Translations under genes and position numbers: made by a program
Notes under the pieces: generated by a model
Database searches by the model: none
What the model was told of the DNA's origin: nothing
The model's input: only the letters and a program-made list of their open reading frames with translations
In this document: positions 60,145 through 64,000 of the stretch, piece after piece
Layout of the letters: every line of letters begins with the position of its first letter
How positions within the stretch are numbered: the stretch's first letter is position 1
Assembly: GCA_904420245.1 (NCBI GenBank)
Contig: CAJFUL010000051.1
Span: 1-64,000, forward strand
Direction of reading: 5' to 3'
DNA: 64,000 nt
Origin: Candidatus Paralachnospira avium
Lineage (GTDB): Bacteria > Bacillota > Clostridia > Lachnospirales > Lachnospiraceae

Positions 60145-60867
60145 ATGGACGGAAAGCAGAAGTTGAAGCAATGGGTGGAGGACAGCGGGAACATCGTGTT
60201 TTTCGGAGGCGCGGGCGTATCTACGGAGAGCGGGATCCCGGATTTCCGCAGCGTGGACGGGCTCTACCGCCAGCAGTACGATTACCCGCCGGAGACCATT
60301 TTGAGCCATACTTTTTACGAGCGTCATACGGGAGAGTTCTTCCGGTTCTATAAAAATAAGATGATCTGTAAGGATGCTAAGCCCAACGCGGCCCACCTGG
60401 CGCTGGCTAGGCTGGAGGAGGAGGGGAAGCTGCGGGCCGTCATCACGCAGAACATCGACGGCCTCCATCAGATGGCCGGGAGCAGGACCGTGCTGGAGCT
60501 CCACGGGTCTGTCCACCGCAATTACTGCACCAGATGCGGGAAGTTTTATGACGCGGACCATATTTTAAACTCCGAGGGGATCCCCCTCTGTCAGTGCGGA
60601 GGCATCGTCAAGCCGGATGTGGTGCTCTATGAGGAGGGGCTGGACTACGGGACCATGCAGAGGGCCATTTCCTTCATAAGCGGAGCCGACGTGCTGATCA
60701 TCGGAGGGACTTCGCTGACGGTATATCCGGCGGCGGGGCTGGTGGATTACTACCGGGGCCATAAGCTGGTGCTGATCAATAAAGGCGCGACTCCCATGGA
60801 CAGCCGGGCGGACCTGGTGATCGGCGGCGCCATCGGAGAGACCCTGAAGATGTTTTTGGAGCCATAG
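60145..60867 (+). CDS. cobB: NAD-dependent protein deacylase (sirtuin)
   Basis: A 240-residue sirtuin. GAGVSTESGIPDFRS binds NAD, TQNIDGLHQ and the catalytic His in LELHGSVHRN follow, and a four-cysteine zinc module (CTRCGKFYD to LCQCGG) is intact. GGTSLTVYPAAGLV binds the ribose side. It removes acetyl or other acyl groups from lysines with NAD. GGAGGGCAG before ATG 60145. It is in an operon with two acyltransferase-fold genes, which suggests paired writing and erasing of acyl marks. Confidence 0.95.
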   Translation: MDGKQKLKQWVEDSGNIVFFGGAGVSTESGIPDFRSVDGLYRQQYDYPPETILSHTFYERHTGEFFRFYKNKMICKDAKPNAAHLALARLEEEGKLRAVITQNIDGLHQMAGSRTVLELHGSVHRNYCTRCGKFYDADHILNSEGIPLCQCGGIVKPDVVLYEEGLDYGTMQRAISFISGADVLIIGGTSLTVYPAAGLVDYYRGHKLVLINKGATPMDSRADLVIGGAIGETLKMFLEP

Positions 60868-60881
60868 AAAAGGAGGGCGTT

Positions 60882-61070
60882 TTGGAATTTCAGGTAGGCG
60901 ACATCGTAAAACTGAAGAAACCGCATCCCTGCGGGAGCAGCGAGTGGAAGATCATCCGGGTGGGGATGGACTTCAAGCTGAAATGCCTGGGCTGCGGCCA
61001 TCTGATCATGGTGCCCCGCAAACTGGTGGAGAAGAACTGCCGGGGTCTGCGCCCGGGCGGAGAGGAATGA
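60882..61070 (+). CDS. DUF951 family protein
   Basis: A 62-residue protein recognised as DUF951: FQVGDIVKLKKPHPCGSSEWKIIRVGMDFKLKCLGCGH, with two cysteine pairs that may bind a metal, and the end PRKLVEKNCRGL. It is found in nearly all Bacillota, usually close to rpsF or other core genes, and its role is unknown. The start is TTG 60882, 7 bases behind AAGGAGG. It is probably read with the upstream sirtuin gene; rpsF has its own promoter. Confidence 0.92.
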   Translation: MEFQVGDIVKLKKPHPCGSSEWKIIRVGMDFKLKCLGCGHLIMVPRKLVEKNCRGLRPGGEE

Positions 61071-61100
61071 ACAGCCGGGCTCTTATGGGAAAGAAAAGGC

Positions 61101-61129
61101 TTGCAAACTTGCGGAAAACATGATAGAAT
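61101..61129 (+). promoter_or_regulatory. Promoter of the rpsF operon
   Basis: TTGCAA, 17 bases, TAGAAT. Confidence 0.75.
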
Positions 61130-61207
61130 AGTTACCCGTGACAGTATTGAACCAATTCCTTGCTCCCTGTCAGTCAGGGGGCCAGAGACCAGAAGGAGGA
61201 AAACAGC
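61130..61207 (+). promoter_or_regulatory. rpsF leader, possible S6:S18 control element
   Basis: A leader of about 70 bases with CCCTG TCAGT CAGGG and outer GACAG/CTGTC pairs. rpsF leaders of many bacteria carry a structure that binds the S6:S18 pair and shuts off the operon. I cannot confirm its bulged CCG here. Confidence 0.35.
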
Positions 61208-61495
61208 ATGAACAAGTATGAATTGGCACTTGTGCTGAGTGCGAAGCTGGAGGAGGAAGAGAGAGCAGCCGCTTTGGAGAAGGCTAAATCTTATATCACC
61301 CGTTTCGGCGGCACCATCACAAATGTGGATGAGTGGGGCAAGAAGAGACTTGCTTACGAGATCCAGAAGATGAGAGAAGGATTTTACTACTTCATCCAGT
61401 TTGAGTCTGATTCCAACTGCCCCAATGAGGTAGAGAGCCATGTGCGTATCATGGAGCCTGTGATCAGATATTTGTGCGTAAGACAGGACGTGTAA
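61208..61495 (+). CDS. rpsF: 30S ribosomal protein S6
   Basis: A 95-residue protein of the small subunit platform, which binds 16S rRNA as a pair with S18. MNKYELALVLSAKLEEEER and GKKRLAYEIQKMREGFYYFIQF are standard; the end RIMEPVIRYLCVRQD is short with no acidic tail. AAGGAGG before ATG 61208. It is the first gene of the conserved rpsF-ssb-rpsR operon. Confidence 0.97.
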   Translation: MNKYELALVLSAKLEEEERAAALEKAKSYITRFGGTITNVDEWGKKRLAYEIQKMREGFYYFIQFESDSNCPNEVESHVRIMEPVIRYLCVRQDV

Positions 61496-61516
61496 TCAGG
61501 GAAAAGAGGGGATCAC

Positions 61517-61969
61517 ATGAATAAAGTCATACTCATGGGAAGACTGACCAGAGAACCGGACATCCGTTACTCCCAGAGCGGTACGGCAGTTGCCAGATAC
61601 ACCCTTGCGGTGGACCGGAGATTTTCCAGGAGCGGCGGAGACGGAAACGACCAGAGCGCCGATTTCATTTCCTGCGTAGCTTTCGGCAGGAGCGCGGAGT
61701 TTGCCGAGAAGTACCTGCATCAGGGGACGAAGATCGCGCTGACCGGCAGGATCCAGACCGGCAGCTATACAAACCGGGACGGGCAGAAGGTCTATACCAC
61801 CGACGTGATCGTGGAGGATCAGGAGTTCGCGGAGAGCAAGAACGCATCCCAGGGCATGGGCGGCGGCGCTTACCGTCAGGAGTCCAGGCCTCATCCGTCC
61901 GACGCGGTGGATGACGGATTTATGAACATTCCCGACGGAGTAGAGGACGAGGGTCTCCCGTTTAATTAG
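61517..61969 (+). CDS. ssb: Single-stranded DNA-binding protein
   Basis: A 150-residue SSB with the OB fold ([34 protein letters not shown], then [33 protein letters not shown]). The linker is short, and the tail [15 protein letters not shown] ends in an altered acidic tip (usual DDDIPF) that still has the Pro-Phe used by partner proteins, followed by Asn. It lies between rpsF and rpsR as usual. Confidence 0.97.
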   Translation: MNKVILMGRLTREPDIRYSQSGTAVARYTLAVDRRFSRSGGDGNDQSADFISCVAFGRSAEFAEKYLHQGTKIALTGRIQTGSYTNRDGQKVYTTDVIVEDQEFAESKNASQGMGGGAYRQESRPHPSDAVDDGFMNIPDGVEDEGLPFN

Positions 61970-61998
61970 ACAAGATTCGGAATAAGGAGGATTTCATC

Positions 61999-62262
61999 AT
62001 GGCTTATACAAAAGGCGACAGGGCAGATGCTCCTATGAAGAGGAGAGGCGGACGCAGGAGGAAGAAGGTCTGCGTATTCTGCGGAGATAAAAACGGTGTC
62101 ATTGATTACAAGGACGTTGCAAAGTTAAAGAGATACGTATCCGAGAGAGGCAAGATCCTTCCCAGGAGGATCACCGGCAACTGCGCGAAGCATCAGCGCG
62201 CTCTGACGGTTGCCATCAAGAGAGCAAGACATCTTGCACTCATGCCTTACACCATGGAGTAA
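61999..62262 (+). CDS. rpsR: 30S ribosomal protein S18
   Basis: An 87-residue ribosomal protein, partner of S6. A basic N-terminus with [18 protein letters not shown] (two cysteines, a zinc-type form), then [23 protein letters not shown] and [32 protein letters not shown] before ATG 61999. Last gene of the operon, with a terminator after it. Codon use is that of a highly expressed gene. Confidence 0.97.
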   Translation: MAYTKGDRADAPMKRRGGRRRKKVCVFCGDKNGVIDYKDVAKLKRYVSERGKILPRRITGNCAKHQRALTVAIKRARHLALMPYTME

Positions 62263-62272
62263 GAGGCTTTGG

Positions 62273-62301
62273 AAGAAGCGCCGGAGGGCGCTTCTTTTTT
62301 T
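62273..62301 (+). terminator. Terminator after rpsR
   Basis: AAGAAGCGCC GGA GGGCGCTTCTT followed by T-run. Confidence 0.92.
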
Positions 62302-62364
62302 GCATAAATTCCCCTGTTTTGGAAACGCTCCTATTATAGAAAATATTGGAAAAGGGGGATGTTT

Positions 62365-63135
62365 ATGAAAGGGAAGAAGAAGCTGCTGGCAGTCTTTCTG
62401 GCGGCGGCCGTGAGCGCGGCGGCGGCCCTGACAGTCTTCGCGGCGGGGGTGAGGCGCCGGGATGGAAGGGAGACGGTGGTATCCGTCTTTGAAAATGCCA
62501 ATTTTGACCAGCTTTCCTGCCGTCTGAGCCTGGAAAGCCATCTGGACAGCGAGTATCATATGCTCACGGAGAAGGAGGAGTTTTTGAGAAAGCTGTATGA
62601 GGGCTGGGCGGAGCAGGGAGCCGCCGGGCCCGTCATCACCCGCGAGGACAGCCGGAAGGAGAGCGTGATGCGCCTGTCCTGTGAGGAGACGGGGCTGGAA
62701 TTTTCCTATTATACGGAGGAGGAGCAGGAGGACGGAGCCGTCAGCCAGGAAAATTATCTGAAGGCGCAGGTCTTTTTGGAGGGAGAAGAGGCGGAAAAGG
62801 CCCTGGAGCTGCAGGACCGGCTGGGAGAGGCGGCTGCCGGGATGGGGATCTCCGGGACGGTATGTCTGGAGCTTACGGGAAGCTTTTCCGGTCTCCTCAC
62901 CAGAGAAGAGCAGGAGATCGTGGCAGAGGCTCTGCTGGACAGGATGGGGGCCCGCCGGGTGGCGGCCGTGGAGGAGGAGCAGCTCTATACCATTTACGCC
63001 TATGGAGAAGGAGCAGGTCCGGTCAGACAGCTGCCGGAGGGACAGGTGAACCTGAATCTGGCGGTATCCTGGGATGAGGCTGCCGGGGAGACGGTGTTCC
63101 GGCTGGGCTGCCCCATTATCCGGGAGGATTATTGA
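62365..63135 (+). CDS. YwmB-like secreted protein
   Basis: A 256-residue protein with a signal peptide (MKGKKKLLAVFLAAAVSAAAA, cut near VFA-AG). The mature part ends in GQVNLNLAVSWDEAAGETVFRLGCPIIREDY, which fits the end of the YwmB (TATA-box-binding-like fold) family, and LTREEQEIVAEALLDRMGA fits its central helix. YwmB in Bacillus lies by murAA and spoIID, but those genes are not here. The function is unknown. ATG 62365 follows AAAGGGGG by 6 bases. The family call rests on the C-terminal pattern. Confidence 0.7.
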   Translation: MKGKKKLLAVFLAAAVSAAAALTVFAAGVRRRDGRETVVSVFENANFDQLSCRLSLESHLDSEYHMLTEKEEFLRKLYEGWAEQGAAGPVITREDSRKESVMRLSCEETGLEFSYYTEEEQEDGAVSQENYLKAQVFLEGEEAEKALELQDRLGEAAAGMGISGTVCLELTGSFSGLLTREEQEIVAEALLDRMGARRVAAVEEEQLYTIYAYGEGAGPVRQLPEGQVNLNLAVSWDEAAGETVFRLGCPIIREDY

Positions 63136-63203
63136 GAGGAACCATCTGAGGCCGGCGCGCATACGCTGTATTATATCGATTATGGAAATAAGGTGGCAGT
63201 CAG

Positions 63204-63644
63204 ATGGCAGAGCGATACGGAGATTTCATGTGGGATTACTATGGGGGACGTCCGTTCCGGCGGGATGTCAGCCGTCAGCCGGTTTCCTGGATGCGGGCCA
63301 TGGCCGCGGGTCAGGACGGTCCCTGCGGCGATATGAACCGGGAGACCAGCCGGGATATGGAATATTTCCAGACCATGTATCCGGAGCGGATGAGGCGGAT
63401 CCAGAACAGCATAAATGATCTGTGCGATACCATTGATTATGAAGGCAGCTTCCTGTATGACGAGTATCCCGACCGGGTCAGCCTGCGGAGGCTCTGCAGC
63501 CAGATCTATGAAAAGGAGCTGGAGGAAGGGACGGGAGAGACGGAGGCGGAATGGCTGAAGGCTGCCATCGAGGTCCTTCTCTATCACGAGATATGCAGAA
63601 GGCGGGTACGGCGCAGGGGAATGCGCAGGAAATATTGGCTCTAA
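63204..63644 (+). CDS. Conserved-looking hypothetical protein
   Basis: A 146-residue soluble protein. A Trp/Tyr/Arg-rich start (AERYGDFMWDYYGGRPFRRD) is followed by helices with RDMEYFQTMYPERMRRIQNSINDLCDTIDYEGSFLYDEYPDRVSLRRLCSQIYEKELEEG and so a conserved feel of PDR and LYHEICRRR, then a strongly basic C-terminus. I know no family for it. GGTGG lies 5 bases before ATG 63204. It may be co-transcribed with the YwmB-like gene 68 bases upstream. A sporulation link is possible but not shown. Confidence 0.7.
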   Translation: MAERYGDFMWDYYGGRPFRRDVSRQPVSWMRAMAAGQDGPCGDMNRETSRDMEYFQTMYPERMRRIQNSINDLCDTIDYEGSFLYDEYPDRVSLRRLCSQIYEKELEEGTGETEAEWLKAAIEVLLYHEICRRRVRRRGMRRKYWL

Positions 63645-63667
63645 AGAAAAAGTTAAGAAAAAATTCA

Positions 63668-63696
63668 TTGAGCTTTGTCGTGTTTGAACTTAGAAT
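63668..63696 (+). promoter_or_regulatory. Promoter of the last gene
   Basis: TTGAGC, 17 bases, TAGAAT, 52 bases before the ATG. Confidence 0.6.
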
Positions 63697-63748
63697 ATAG
63701 TCATGGCCTGTCATGGCTGTAAGATCTGATAAATAAGGGAGTGTACCC

Positions 63749-64000
63749 ATGAAGAAGATATTCCGCCATTTGCTCATACTGATCCTGGTGTTTGTGGCCG
63801 CCATCGCCGCGGTTCTGTTCCTGACCCGCCGCAAACAGCCGGAGGTGGCCTACGCGGTGATGGAGAGCGCCAGTCTCCCCACGGTCACCATGGAATTTGA
63901 GGGAAGCCGGGTGAATACGCTTCATGGATATGTGAAACCCATGGATATTCCCTATATGCGGGACACCATCACGCCCATTCCGGACAGCAGGCTCGTTCCG
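63749..64000 (+). CDS. Membrane-anchored hypothetical protein, 3' end outside window
   Basis: The first 84 residues of a gene cut by the right edge. AAGGGAG lies 7 bases before ATG 63749. MKKIFRHLLILILVFVAAIA is a basic start with one membrane helix, and the next part (ASLPTVTMEFEGSRVNTLHG, YVKPMDIPYMRDTITPI) would lie outside the cell. No family can be assigned from this part. Large secreted proteins with this kind of start occur in Lachnospiraceae. Confidence 0.75.
   Translation, partial: MKKIFRHLLILILVFVAAIAAVLFLTRRKQPEVAYAVMESASLPTVTMEFEGSRVNTLHGYVKPMDIPYMRDTITPIPDSRLVP

Noticed and set aside
58075..60561. Open frame of 828 codons on the minus strand
   Set aside because: It lies opposite three well-supported genes (DUF2156, GNAT, sirtuin), its translation is His/Leu/Pro-rich without family features, and it reflects codon bias of GC-rich genes. 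The same applies to 27872-30007 (-) and 3957-5915 (-).
1..64000. tRNA, rRNA, insertion sequences, prophage or CRISPR
   Set aside because: I read the gaps for cloverleaf arms, transposase and integrase motifs and spaced repeats and found none.

Overview
The window looks like chromosomal DNA of a moderately GC-rich, spore-forming member of the Lachnospiraceae (Bacillota, Clostridia). The reasons are several protein families typical of that group (DUF6128, DUF5711, DUF4867, DUF951), sporulation genes (yyaC, a SipL-type SPOCS/LysM protein, a CotS-like protein, a YtvI-like permease), purine-rich Shine-Dalgarno sites, TTGACA/TATAAT promoters, a T-box and a ZTP riboswitch. I cannot resolve the genus. 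There is no rRNA, tRNA, CRISPR array, prophage, transposase or plasmid function; it reads as core genome. Coding is dense, about 60 genes, mostly on the + strand.

Layout. 1-8110: an acidic protein cut by the left edge, a HAD phosphatase, a response regulator with a large 931-residue kinase, and an aconitase-family hydratase. 8197-14523: a DUF885 lipoprotein (-), then metG, DUF4867, TatD and rsmA. 14803-20429: DUF6128, yyaC, a LysM protein with an MPN-like N-terminus, DUF5711 and a sugar nucleotidyltransferase. 20687-27822: a membrane protein, a divergent LysR/aspA pair, a second kinase/regulator pair and a YtvI-like permease. 27914-33978: a zinc-ribbon membrane protein, then proS behind a proline T-box and fhs behind a ZTP riboswitch. 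34427-41393: cca, an oxidoreductase (-), a CotS-like gene, phosphohexomutase and an acetyltransferase (-). 41549-43540: PrcB-like lipoprotein and sipL behind a sigma-E-like promoter. 43774-48086: GIY-YIG protein, hemolysin III (-), and a sugar operon (rbsK, SIS isomerase, rbsD) facing a LacI regulator. 48271-54108: PadR, a double DUF2812 protein, an ABC exporter, a membrane GDPD and a broken kinase gene. 54167-57869: a cold shock gene with a structured leader, an FKBP-type lipoprotein and an LTA synthase (-). 58126-64000: a DUF2156/GNAT/sirtuin operon, DUF951, rpsF-ssb-rpsR, a YwmB-like protein and two unknowns, the last cut by the right edge.

The strongest unexplained signal is a family of dispersed intergenic repeats, about ten full or partial copies. 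Nearly all sit directly after the T-tract of an intrinsic terminator of a + strand gene. Full copies start with a near-perfect palindrome flanked by T5 and A5, which is itself shaped like a bidirectional terminator, and continue into GC-rich modules that are shuffled and truncated between copies. One copy lies between the T-box terminator and proS. Other signals worth attention are three exact-period 15-bp repeats at the padR promoter, a 16-bp inverted repeat in the cold shock leader, palindromic operators at the ribokinase and hemolysin III promoters, sporulation-type promoters before yyaC and sipL, and a degenerate MPN-like domain fused to LysM.
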